Assembly (NCBI GenBank): GCA_965199875.1
Contig: OZ241346.1
Location: forward strand, 4,278,001-4,342,000
Direction: 5' to 3'
Origin: VXYL01 sp965199875
GTDB taxonomy: Bacteria > Pseudomonadota > Gammaproteobacteria > Pseudomonadales > Azotimanducaceae
Length of the DNA stretch: 64,000 nucleotides
The notes below the pieces were generated by a model. That model worked only from the letters and a program-made list of their open reading frames with translations. It was not told the DNA's origin and ran no database searches. The number at the start of each line of letters is the position of its first letter. Positions within the stretch are counted from its first letter, which is position 1. Made by a program: the position numbers and the translations under genes. This document shows, in pieces, positions 17,067 through 25,205 of the stretch.

Positions 17067-17906
17067 GACGTCGCGGCCCTGGGTGTAGTTCATGAAGCTC
17101 TGCGCCGGATTGCGGTTCACCAGAAAGCGCTTGAACATCGGATGTTTCAGACTGCGCACTTCGTGCTCGATTTCAGTGAGCAGTTCGCCGTCGTCCGGGT
17201 CGACGATGGCCTGGAAGCGGTACTGGTGCTGGTCGGATTCCTCGGTGACGAGACCGCGCTCGTTCAGCGCCGCATGGGGCGCGGAGAAGTTGGCGACGTA
17301 GATGGCGATGTGGTGGCCGTCGTAGGCGGGGATGTCCTGCGTGGTCTCGCGGAAGATCATCCGCTGGTTGCCGCCCATGCTCACTTCCGCCTGCCGATGG
17401 CCGTTCTCCACCACCTTCGCCGGCGTCGCCAGCACCTGGGTGTAGAACCGGACGATGCCGTCGGCGCTGTCCGCGGGCACGTCCATCACCGCGAAGGGAA
17501 TGCCCAGGCTGGTGCCGAAGGCCGGGCCGTAGGCGCGGATGTCGTTGCCCCAGGGGCACTTCAAGGCGATGTGGCCGTCTTCTTCCTGGCGGCTGTAGTC
17601 GCTGCCCTGCATGGGGCGGTCGATGAAGTCCAGGCGCCGCTTCAGGTCGTCCAGATCGGGCACGACCACCGCGATGTGGCCGCGAAACCTCTGCGCGTCG
17701 CGCTTCGGCAGATGGAACTGCTGCTCGCCGACGTTGATCCACATGTTGAAGGTGCCGAAGTCGATGTACGGATCCCGGGTGAAGCCGAGGCCGGTGACGT
17801 AGAACAGCGCCGCCAGCTGCTGGTCCGGCACGGTCAGATTGACGTGTTCCATGTTCAGGACGTTGCCGTAGTCCTCCTCGGCGCGGTTGAACGTGCGCGT
17901 GCTCAT
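17055..17906 (-). CDS. VOC superfamily protein (two-domain glyoxalase/extradiol dioxygenase fold)
   Basis: A 283-residue protein with two paired beta-alpha-beta-beta-beta modules. The first begins MEHVNLTVPDQQLAALFYVTGLGF with a His in the metal-ligand position; the second contains GHHIAIYVANFSAPHAAL. VOC enzymes bind a divalent metal and catalyse dioxygenation, isomerisation or glutathione chemistry; the specific reaction is unknown. The ATG at 17906 has AAGGAG upstream and overlaps the stop of the preceding VOC gene (ATGA), so the two are coupled. It is followed by cbbQ and cbbO, which suggests this may be the activase client (inference). Confidence 0.82.
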   Translation of the reverse strand: MSTRTFNRAEEDYGNVLNMEHVNLTVPDQQLAALFYVTGLGFTRDPYIDFGTFNMWINVGEQQFHLPKRDAQRFRGHIAVVVPDLDDLKRRLDFIDRPMQGSDYSRQEEDGHIALKCPWGNDIRAYGPAFGTSLGIPFAVMDVPADSADGIVRFYTQVLATPAKVVENGHRQAEVSMGGNQRMIFRETTQDIPAYDGHHIAIYVANFSAPHAALNERGLVTEESDQHQYRFQAIVDPDDGELLTEIEHEVRSLKHPMFKRFLVNRNPAQSFMNYTQGRDVFVP

Positions 17907-18460
17907 GTTCGCTCTCCTTCGTCTGCCCTCTCTGCCAGGTGGCTCGCCCGCTCTCGATAGTAGTCCGCAATGGCGCCGAAGCCCTCGGTGGCCGCGAATG
18001 CGTCCCGGGTGGCGCGGCGGATGTCCTCGTCGCTGGCGGCCGGATCCCACCCCTCGCCCTGCGGCTGGGGCACGTGCCAAGGCGTGTCGCAGAACACCTC
18101 GATGCCGTTGCGCTCGGGGTCCTTGAAGTAGACGGACCATGCGTTGCCGTGGCTGATCGGGCTGATCCCCTCGACCCGCGAGTCCGCTTGCAGGCGTTCG
18201 TGCAGCATCTTCACGTCCTGCAACGAGGCGACGCGAAACGCGAAGTGCGCCACGCGCCCGGGCGCATCCTGCTCTTCTTCCTCGCGCTCCATGAACGCCA
18301 GCTGGTGGTGATCCGTTTCCACTTGGCTGAGAAACGCCACCCGCTTGCCGCCGGCATCGCCTTGGTCCGTGACCTCGAAGCCCAGCGTGTTGGTGTAGAA
18401 GTCCAGCATCGTGGCCATGCTGCGAACATGGACGAAGGCGTGCGACCAGCGCAACTGCAT
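17903..18460 (-). CDS. VOC family protein (glyoxalase/bleomycin resistance fold)
   Basis: A 185-residue protein beginning LRWSHAFVHVRSMATMLDFY, the standard VOC entry with a potential metal-ligand His, and carrying VYFKDPERNGIEVF, the conserved DPxGNxIE-like turn with the C-terminal Glu ligand. A C-terminal extension of about 50 residues follows. It is the first gene of the four-gene VOC-VOC-cbbQ-cbbO operon; its stop overlaps the next start. The start at 18460 has only a weak ribosome site. Confidence 0.82.
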   Translation of the reverse strand: MQLRWSHAFVHVRSMATMLDFYTNTLGFEVTDQGDAGGKRVAFLSQVETDHHQLAFMEREEEEQDAPGRVAHFAFRVASLQDVKMLHERLQADSRVEGISPISHGNAWSVYFKDPERNGIEVFCDTPWHVPQPQGEGWDPAASDEDIRRATRDAFAATEGFGAIADYYRERASHLAERADEGERT

Positions 18461-18818
18461 CTGACTGCCTTGAATTGGGGCAAGCGGCAAGCGTAATACA
18501 ACGTCGTCGGCAAGTGAACGTCTCGAGCGGTAGGCGTGGTAGGCGGCTTGCGGATGGCGTGGGTTGGCCTGGTTGTCTGGCCGCCGGAGCTCCGGGCGCC
18601 GGCGGGTGCTACACTCTCTGCGCATGAGTGACGAGGTGCCACGTTGCGAACTCCTTGGAGCACGAGCCGTCCCTGCTATTCGGGGAGGAACTCCCCTGTG
18701 GTGCAGTCGAAGACCTTGACGGGCACTGTTTGGGAAGTCGAGTACGCGCCAATGGCAGCTGTTCTCGCGCTTCGGGCGGTGAACACCGTGTGACCGAGTC
18801 GAACCGGGAGCAGACCCA
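18461..18818. other. Divergent intergenic region between VOC operon and hydrolase
   Basis: About 360 bases that must hold both promoters. I see no gene and no convincing promoter pair; the hydrolase ribosome site (GGGAG) lies at its right end. Open frames in it are short and without motifs. Confidence 0.5.
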
Positions 18819-19904
18819 ATGACCGACGACCTCCTGGACGCCATCAGCGGCGTTCTGCCCCCGTTGATGGCCGCGCTGGAGGCGCTGAACCACGTCGCTC
18901 GCCACCTGCACCCTCCCAACCTGGCTGCCTTGGCGAAGGCCGTTGTGGACAAGCAAGAGCCCGTTGCGGCCGGCTTGAGGCGATTCGCGGCCACCGAGTT
19001 CCCTGCCGACCTCGGTGCGTTCAAGACGCAAGTCCAGCAGGCTGGAGACTGCGTCCTGCGCGCCTGCGAAGGCTTGCAGGCGGCGGCAGGTTCGCAGGAC
19101 CCCATGCCCGCGTACCGGGCGCTGGGGCAACGCAACCGGGCCATGGAAGCGCTCTATCCCATCGCCAACGTGCTACCGCCGGTAAGCCGCTTCTTCCTGG
19201 AAGCGGACTATCGGGAAGACGAAGCGCTGCGCGCGAAGCTCCACGCCGCGGATGCGTCGCGGAGCGACGTCGGCATCGTTCACGCCGACAACGAACGGGC
19301 AATGCGCGGCGGGTTTTCGCTCTACGTGCCGGAATACTACGACGCCGAGCGCGCTTGGCCGCTGATCGTCGCCCTGCACGGCGGCTCGGGACATGGCCGC
19401 GACTTCCTCTGGACCTGGCTGGTCGAAGCGCGCAGCCGAGGCGCGATTCTGCTCAGCCCGACGGCGCAGGACGGCACCTGGGCGCTGATGGGGCGCGACA
19501 TCGACAGCCCCAACCTCGCGGCGCTGGTCGAGCGCATCGGCCAGCGCTGGAACCTCGATCGGCAACGCCTGCTGCTGACCGGCATGAGCGACGGCGGCAC
19601 GTTCTGCTACGTCTCCGGGCTGCGCGAAGACTCGCCGTTTACGCATCTGGCGCCCAGTTCCGCCAGCTTCCATCCGCTGCTGCTGGCCGCCACGTCCAAG
19701 GAACGCCTGCAGGGCCTGCCCATCTACTTGATGCACGGCGCTCTCGACTGGATGTTTCCAGTGCAGATGGCCCGGGAGGCCAACGCCGCCTTGAGCGTCG
19801 CCGGCGCGGCGGTACACTACCGCGAGATCGCCGACCTCTCGCACACTTGGCCTCGCGACGAGAACGCCGGCATCATGGACTGGCTGATGGCGGGCGACCG
19901 TTGA
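18819..19904 (+). CDS. Alpha/beta hydrolase, phospholipase/carboxylesterase type
   Basis: A 361-residue protein with no signal peptide. The N-terminal 125 residues are helical and unrecognised; the rest is an alpha/beta hydrolase with the oxyanion LIVALHGGSGHG, nucleophile elbow TGMSDGG (GxSxG), an acid in HGALDWMFP and a late SHTWPRDE that may supply the catalytic His. This resembles the phospholipase/carboxylesterase (YpfH/Estd) group acting on small esters. The substrate is unknown. Start ATG follows GGGAG. It converges with the GST gene, 7 bases between stops. Confidence 0.8.
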   Translation: MTDDLLDAISGVLPPLMAALEALNHVARHLHPPNLAALAKAVVDKQEPVAAGLRRFAATEFPADLGAFKTQVQQAGDCVLRACEGLQAAAGSQDPMPAYRALGQRNRAMEALYPIANVLPPVSRFFLEADYREDEALRAKLHAADASRSDVGIVHADNERAMRGGFSLYVPEYYDAERAWPLIVALHGGSGHGRDFLWTWLVEARSRGAILLSPTAQDGTWALMGRDIDSPNLAALVERIGQRWNLDRQRLLLTGMSDGGTFCYVSGLREDSPFTHLAPSSASFHPLLLAATSKERLQGLPIYLMHGALDWMFPVQMAREANAALSVAGAAVHYREIADLSHTWPRDENAGIMDWLMAGDR

Positions 19905-19911
19905 AGGCAGT

Positions 19912-20544
19912 TCAAGAAGAAGGCGCCCGAGGGCTGGCATTTCGGGCCACGGCGCGCACGAAGGCCGGGCGCTCGTGGTGCCGTTGACGATAGGCGTCGA
20001 GTTCCGGCAGCAGTTCGATGCCGTAGGCGGCGGCCCAGTCGAGGCAGGTGGTCATCAGTATGTCGACGCCGGTGAAACCGTCGCCGACCAGGTAGGGCGA
20101 TGCGCCGATGCGCGGCAGCGCCCAGCGGATCTGCTTCTCGAAACCGGCCTTGGCGGCGGCCATGGCCTTCGGGGCGCTGCCGTACAGGTGCTTCAGATCG
20201 CCGTGCTTGCGCATGACGTAGAGGGTATGGGCGTCCAGCTCCATCAGGATGTACGACATCCATTCGTAGTAGCGCATTCGTTCGACGCTGCCGGGCCGAG
20301 GCGTCAGCCCGCCGTGCCGGTCGCCAAGCCAGGTGACGATGGCGGCGCTCTCGGTCAGCGTGGCGCCGTCCGCCACCAGCACGGGTATCTTCTCCTTGAC
20401 GCTGAGCGTGCGAAAGACCGCGCTTTGCGTTTCGCCAGTGCGCGAGCCGATGCGTCGCGTACGGTACGACACCCCGAGTTCCGCCAGCGCCCAATGCGCG
20501 CGCAGCGTACGCGCCGTGCCGACGCCCCAAACGGTAGTGGTCAT
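19912..20544 (-). CDS. Glutathione S-transferase family protein
   Basis: A 210-residue cytosolic protein. The N-terminal thioredoxin-like domain includes VKEKIPVLVADGATLTESAAIVTWL, with the cis-Pro and the glutathione-contacting ES pair. The C-terminal helical domain contains YLVGDGFTGVDILMTT, the N-capping box of the GST fold. Substrate unknown. It is divergent from the radical SAM gene and the 166-base gap must hold its promoter. Confidence 0.88.
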   Translation of the reverse strand: MTTTVWGVGTARTLRAHWALAELGVSYRTRRIGSRTGETQSAVFRTLSVKEKIPVLVADGATLTESAAIVTWLGDRHGGLTPRPGSVERMRYYEWMSYILMELDAHTLYVMRKHGDLKHLYGSAPKAMAAAKAGFEKQIRWALPRIGASPYLVGDGFTGVDILMTTCLDWAAAYGIELLPELDAYRQRHHERPAFVRAVARNASPRAPSS

Positions 20545-20648
20545 GCCTGCTGCGCTCTCAGGGGGCGCCTCGCTTCGCCCGGAAACGCGGACACTACGGG
20601 CGAGCGGGTACGGGGTCAACAGACAACGCCCCAGCGCCGCCGTCTCGG

Positions 20649-20691
20649 TTGACAAAGCGGCCGACTGTCTTGAGACTGTACGCGCATACAG
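20649..20691 (+). promoter_or_regulatory. -35 element and LexA (SOS)-box-like palindrome before the radical SAM gene
   Basis: A perfect TTGACA lies at 20649-20654. CTGT-N8-ACAG, the core of the gammaproteobacterial LexA box, lies at 20676-20691, 19 bases before the ATG at 20711 and covering the place of the -10 element. This suggests DNA-damage control of the gene (inference). No good -10 at the ideal 17-base spacing is seen. Confidence 0.55.
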
Positions 20692-20710
20692 AAAGCCAAA
20701 GAGAGGCGGC

Positions 20711-21769
20711 ATGGACGAGAAGCGCCTGCTGAAGGGACGCGGTGCGGTGTCGAATCCCGCCGGTCGATTCGAGACGACGCCCAGCGAAGCCGTGGACGAC
20801 GGTTGGGAGCTGCAAGAAGCCGCGCCGGACCCGCGCACTACCTTCCTGCCGGACGCGACGCGCAACATCATCGCCACCAACCGTTCGCCGGACATTCCCT
20901 TCACGCAGTCCATCAATCCCTACAAGGGCTGCGAACACGGCTGCGTGTACTGCTACGCGCGCCCCACCCATGCCTACCTCGATCTGTCGCCCGGCCTCGA
21001 TTTCGAGACCAAGATCTTCTACAAGACGGAACCCGCCGAGCGCCTGCGGGAGGCGCTGGATCGCCCCGGCTACCAGTGCAAGCCGCTGGCCATGGGCACG
21101 AATACCGATCCCTACCAGCCCGGCGAAAAGCACTACCAGGTCACGCGAAGGGTCTTGGAAGTTCTGCTCGAGTACCGGCATCCGGTGACCATCGTCAGCA
21201 AGGGCGCGCTGATCCTGCGCGACCTCGACTTGCTGAGCGAGCTGGCGGCGCACGACCTGGCCAGCGTGGCGATCAGCATCACCACCTTGGACAACGCCCT
21301 GAAGACCAAGCTGGAGCCGCGCACCGCCTCGCCGTCGGCCAGACTGCGCGTCGTGCGCGAACTGGCCGCCGCCGACGTGCCGGTCGGCGCCATGATGGCG
21401 CCGGTGATTCCCGTCATCAACGACGGCGAGATCGAAGCGGTGGTTGCCGCGGCCGCCGAAGCCGGCGCCGAGTTCGTCGGCTACGTCGTGCTGCGCCTGC
21501 CCTTCGAGGTGAAGGACCTGTTCACCGAGTGGCTGGCGGAACACTACCCGCTGAAGGCCGAGCACGTCATGAATCGAGTGCGCGAGTTGCACGGCGGCAA
21601 GGCCTACCAGGCCGAGTGGGGCGCCAGGATGCGCGGCCGAGGCGTCTATGCGGACTTGATCGCCAAGCGCTTCGAGGTGGCGCTGCGCAAGAACGGCTTG
21701 GACAAGTCGCCGCGCCGCCGCGAGCTGCGCACGGACCTCTTCCGCCAGCGCCAAAGCAGCCTGTTCTGA
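20711..21769 (+). CDS. PA0069-family radical SAM protein (spore photoproduct lyase-like)
   Basis: A 352-residue radical S-adenosylmethionine protein. The 4Fe-4S cluster motif CxxxCxxC is KGCEHGCVYCYARPTHAY; SINPYKGCEHGC and AMGTNTDPYQPGE are typical of the PA0069 / SplB-like group. Relatives are annotated by similarity to spore photoproduct lyase, which repairs UV-damaged thymine dimers, but this subfamily has no established function that I know of. A LexA-box-like site just upstream hints at a DNA repair role. The ATG at 20711 follows GAGAGGCGGC. Confidence 0.88.
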   Translation: MDEKRLLKGRGAVSNPAGRFETTPSEAVDDGWELQEAAPDPRTTFLPDATRNIIATNRSPDIPFTQSINPYKGCEHGCVYCYARPTHAYLDLSPGLDFETKIFYKTEPAERLREALDRPGYQCKPLAMGTNTDPYQPGEKHYQVTRRVLEVLLEYRHPVTIVSKGALILRDLDLLSELAAHDLASVAISITTLDNALKTKLEPRTASPSARLRVVRELAAADVPVGAMMAPVIPVINDGEIEAVVAAAAEAGAEFVGYVVLRLPFEVKDLFTEWLAEHYPLKAEHVMNRVRELHGGKAYQAEWGARMRGRGVYADLIAKRFEVALRKNGLDKSPRRRELRTDLFRQRQSSLF

Positions 21770-21867
21770 GTGCCTTTGAGGACAGGCGCAACCAACCGGA
21801 CGCCGCTTGACGCAAGAACGGCTCTTGCCGGTGCACATCCGCCGACGCGCCAAGCGCCTGGTTTGCT

Positions 21868-22686
21868 CTACTCGTTGGCGATGCTCTTCGCTGGCCAGGC
21901 GCCGATGCCCGGCAGCTTGATCGCCAGCGGCCACGGGCGAATGCCGACGACGAGGCCAAGCAGATTCACTTCCACGCCTTCCCGCCAGCCGGCGAGCACG
22001 CCGACGACGCCGAACAGCGACAGCTGGTAGCCCGTGCCGCTCGGCGCGGGGCCGAGCAGCGCGTTGTGCGCGAGGTAGTCCTTGCCGATGGCGATGGGCG
22101 GCAGTTCGAGGCGCAGCTCCGGGACGCGCCGGGCGATGATCGCGGTGAAGGTGTTGCTGTTCGGCCCAGGCCAGGTGCGGTACTCGCGGCGATAGGGATA
22201 GTCGGCGACCGCGGCTTCGATGCTGTCGATGACGGCATCCACGCCGTCGCCGCGCAAGTCGGCCAGCAAGTGCGGCGGGTTCGAGAACCAGTAGCCGTCC
22301 GGCGGCGCCTGCCAGTCCTCCACCACCGCCGAGCCGGAACGCAGACGCCAGCCGATGACCTCGAAGCGTCGGTAGCGCTCCGCATTCGTGCGTTTGCAGA
22401 CGATCCAGGTGTGCATGGCCAGCGCGCCTCGCCGTCCCCAGGTTCGCGCGCCGTACACCTGCACCACCGCTTCGCGCACTTGGCCGGGGGGCGGCGACTG
22501 TCCGCTGCTGCGGTGGCTGGCGTCGCTCCAGTGGGGTTGCTCGGACCAGCTGCGCCAGCCGAGGCATGCCAGCGCCGGCGCGACGAACAACGCCAAGAGG
22601 ACGGCGGCGGTCATGCGCCAGCGACGCCGAGGCGGACGTTTCTTGTCAGCGGTAGCGTCGGCGGCTGGATCGCTGGCCACGTCCAC
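21868..22686 (-). CDS. DUF3750 membrane-anchored protein
   Basis: A 272-residue protein with a basic N-terminus (KKRPPRRRWR) and one hydrophobic segment at residues of about 25-45, then a domain containing AMHTWIVCKR, EVIGWRL, and TWPGPNSNTF, matching the DUF3750 family. No function is known; the conserved His, Cys and Asn could be catalytic. GTG at 22686 starts the frame; ATG at 22614 directly before the membrane segment is an alternative. It follows the FO synthase gene by 42 bases and may be in its operon. Confidence 0.75.
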   Translation of the reverse strand: MDVASDPAADATADKKRPPRRRWRMTAAVLLALFVAPALACLGWRSWSEQPHWSDASHRSSGQSPPPGQVREAVVQVYGARTWGRRGALAMHTWIVCKRTNAERYRRFEVIGWRLRSGSAVVEDWQAPPDGYWFSNPPHLLADLRGDGVDAVIDSIEAAVADYPYRREYRTWPGPNSNTFTAIIARRVPELRLELPPIAIGKDYLAHNALLGPAPSGTGYQLSLFGVVGVLAGWREGVEVNLLGLVVGIRPWPLAIKLPGIGAWPAKSIANE

Positions 22687-22728
22687 ACCAACTGGCGCTC
22701 GGCCCGGCGCCCGGTTGCGGCGGCTGTG

Positions 22729-25191
22729 CTACTCCGAGCTGGCCAAGGGCAGTGCGTTCTTGACCAGTGCATGGCGGCGCTTGCGCTCGTACTTCCGCGC
22801 CGGGGTGTTGACGATGCGCAGCAGTTCCGGCGCTTGCAGTCCGCGGCGGGCGACTTCGGGCGCCACGTCCTCGTAGGTGGTGGTGCGTTGCCGAGGCTGG
22901 CGGCCGGCGCTCTTGATCATCGCGATCATGCGCTCGGGCGAGGTCTCCTGGCCATGCCCGGCGCCGGCGGCGCGGGTGATGCTCTCGTTCATCAGCGTGC
23001 CGCCCAGGTCGTTGCAGCCGGCGTTCAGAGCGGCGACGACGCCGTCGTGCCCCAGCTTCACCCAGCTCGCCTGGATGTTCGTGATGTGCGGGTTGAGCGC
23101 CAAGCGGGCAACCGCGTGGACGAGGATGGCCTCGCGGAAGGTGGGGCCGCGCCGGGCGCGTCCCTTGAGGTAGAGCGGCGCTTCCATGTGGACGAAGGGC
23201 AGGGGCACGAACTCGGTGAAGCCGCCCGTTCGCTTTTGCAGATCGCGAATGCGCAGCAGATGCCGCGCCCAGTGCTGCGGCTGATCGACGTGGCCGTACA
23301 TGATGGTCGCGGTGGTGCGAAAACCGACGTCGTGGGCCGTTTCCATGACTTGCAGCCACTGCGCGGTGTTGATCTTGTCCGGGCAGATGACGGCGCGGAC
23401 TTCGTCGTCGAGAATCTCGGCGGCGGTGCCGGGCAGCGTGCCGAGGCCGGCGTCCTTCAGCCGCGTCAGGTATTCCTTCAAGGGCAGGTTCGCGGTGGCG
23501 GCGCCCTGCCACACCTCCAGGGGCGAAAAGGCGTGGATGTGCATGTCCGGCACGGCCTGCTTCACCGCGCGCAGGATGTCGAGGTAGGTGGCGCCGGTGT
23601 ACTCGGGGTGGATGCCGCCCTGCATGCACACTTCGGTGCCGCCGCGCTGCCACGCTTCCCGCACCCGGCGCTGGATCTCGTCCTGGCTCAGGTCGTAGGG
23701 GCGGCCGCGCAGGTTCTCCGCCAGCTTGCCCTTCGAGAAGGCGCAGAACTGGCACTTGAAGTAGCAGATGTTGGTGTAGTTGATGTTGCGGTTGACGACG
23801 AACGAGACGACATCGCCATTGTGCTGCGCGCGCAGCCGATCGGCGGCTTGCACCACGGCGCCGAAGTCGTCCCCTCGAGCGCGAATCAGGCGCACGATGT
23901 CCGCCTCGGAGAGGTCGTCGCCTGCCTGCGCGCGTTGCAGCACCGCCGCCAGGCTCGGCGACACCCGTGCCGGTTGGCGAGGGATGCGCTGCAGCACGTC
24001 GGCCGGAGGCGGCGTGTCGTCGCCGGGGCACCAGGCGTCGGTTCGCGCCATGCCCTCGCCGTCCATCTTGTCGAGAACGGCGGCGCGCAGGGCTTCGCCC
24101 AGCCAGGTTTCCGGCGCTTGCGCGAAGCGCGGATAGATGGTGAGACGCTCGTGCAGGTGCTTGCCCGCCGCTTCGGTTTCCCTAGCCAGTTCGTCGAGGT
24201 GCGGCCATGGCGCCTCCGGGTTGACGAAGTCCGGCGTCAAGGGCGAGACGCCGCCCCAGTCGTCGATGCCGGCGCGGACGATCTGCGGCAGCACGCCGGG
24301 GCTCAAGTTCGGCGGCGCCTGGATGCTCATCCGCGCGCCGAACAGGATGCGCGCCACGGCAATCGTCCACAGCAGTTCGTCGAGGTCCGGTTCCGGGGCG
24401 CTGCGCATCTTGGTGCCGGGCTTGGCGCGGAAGTTCTGCACGATGATTTCCTGCACATGGCCGTATTCGGCGTGGATGCGACGGATGGCGAGCAGGGACT
24501 CGATGCGTTCCCGGCGGGTTTCGCCGATGCCGATGAGGATGCCCGTGGTGAACGGCACGCGGGCGGCGCCGGCGTCGGCCAGCGTGCGCAGACGCACCGC
24601 GGGCACCTTGTCCGGCGAGCCGTAGTGGGGCATGCCCTTCTGCGTCAGGCGCTCGGAGGCGGACTCCAGCATGATGCCCATGGACGGCGACACCGTGCGC
24701 AGCTGCGCGATTTCCTCGGGCGTCAGCGTGCCGGGGTTGACATGCGGCAACAGCCCGGTCTGCTCGAAGACCACCTTGGCGGCGGCGTGCAGGTACTCCA
24801 CGGTGGTGGCGTAGCCGTGCGAGGCAAGCCACTCGCGCGCCGCCCGATAGCGCAGTTCCGGCTTTTCGCCCAACGTGAACAGCGCTTCCTTGCAGCCCAT
24901 GCGGGTGCCGTGGCGAGCGACATCGAGCACCGCGTCCAAGCCCATGAAGGGCGTTTCGAGCTTGGACGGCGTCTGCGCGAAGGTGCAGTAGTGGCAGACG
25001 TCGCGGCATAGGTGGGTGAGCGGGACGAAGACCTTCTTGGAGTAGGTGATGCCGTTCAGAAAGCCGTCGTCGCGCAGCTGGGCGGCGACCTCGGCCAGGG
25101 CGCGGGTGTCCGCGAACTCGGCGAGTTCGAGGGCTTCGGCGTCGCCGGGCAGCTGGCCGTTGGACGCTCGTTCCAGAATGCTGGCGTTCAT
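22729..25191 (-). CDS. fbiC: FO synthase, fused CofG-CofH (F420 biosynthesis)
   Basis: An 820-residue protein with two radical SAM halves. The N-terminal CofG half has LTHLCRDVCHYCTFA (CxxxCxxC); the C-terminal CofH half has NICYFKCQFCAFS (CxxxCxxC) and VCMQGGIHPEYTG. Together they make 7,8-didemethyl-8-hydroxy-5-deazariboflavin (FO) from 5-amino-6-ribitylaminouracil and tyrosine, the chromophore of F420. The fused form is best known from actinobacteria. It follows the NhaC gene by 14 bases. FO-to-F420 genes (cofC, cofD, cofE) are not in the window, but an LLM-type oxidoreductase that could use F420 lies at 31143-32177. Confidence 0.95.
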   Translation of the reverse strand: MNASILERASNGQLPGDAEALELAEFADTRALAEVAAQLRDDGFLNGITYSKKVFVPLTHLCRDVCHYCTFAQTPSKLETPFMGLDAVLDVARHGTRMGCKEALFTLGEKPELRYRAAREWLASHGYATTVEYLHAAAKVVFEQTGLLPHVNPGTLTPEEIAQLRTVSPSMGIMLESASERLTQKGMPHYGSPDKVPAVRLRTLADAGAARVPFTTGILIGIGETRRERIESLLAIRRIHAEYGHVQEIIVQNFRAKPGTKMRSAPEPDLDELLWTIAVARILFGARMSIQAPPNLSPGVLPQIVRAGIDDWGGVSPLTPDFVNPEAPWPHLDELARETEAAGKHLHERLTIYPRFAQAPETWLGEALRAAVLDKMDGEGMARTDAWCPGDDTPPPADVLQRIPRQPARVSPSLAAVLQRAQAGDDLSEADIVRLIRARGDDFGAVVQAADRLRAQHNGDVVSFVVNRNINYTNICYFKCQFCAFSKGKLAENLRGRPYDLSQDEIQRRVREAWQRGGTEVCMQGGIHPEYTGATYLDILRAVKQAVPDMHIHAFSPLEVWQGAATANLPLKEYLTRLKDAGLGTLPGTAAEILDDEVRAVICPDKINTAQWLQVMETAHDVGFRTTATIMYGHVDQPQHWARHLLRIRDLQKRTGGFTEFVPLPFVHMEAPLYLKGRARRGPTFREAILVHAVARLALNPHITNIQASWVKLGHDGVVAALNAGCNDLGGTLMNESITRAAGAGHGQETSPERMIAMIKSAGRQPRQRTTTYEDVAPEVARRGLQAPELLRIVNTPARKYERKRRHALVKNALPLASSE

Positions 25192-25205
25192 GATCCCCGT
25201 GCGTG

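Noticed and set aside
18609..19130. 173-codon minus-strand frame opposite the hydrolase start
   Set aside because: Antisense to the hydrolase gene, no motif and no ribosome site.
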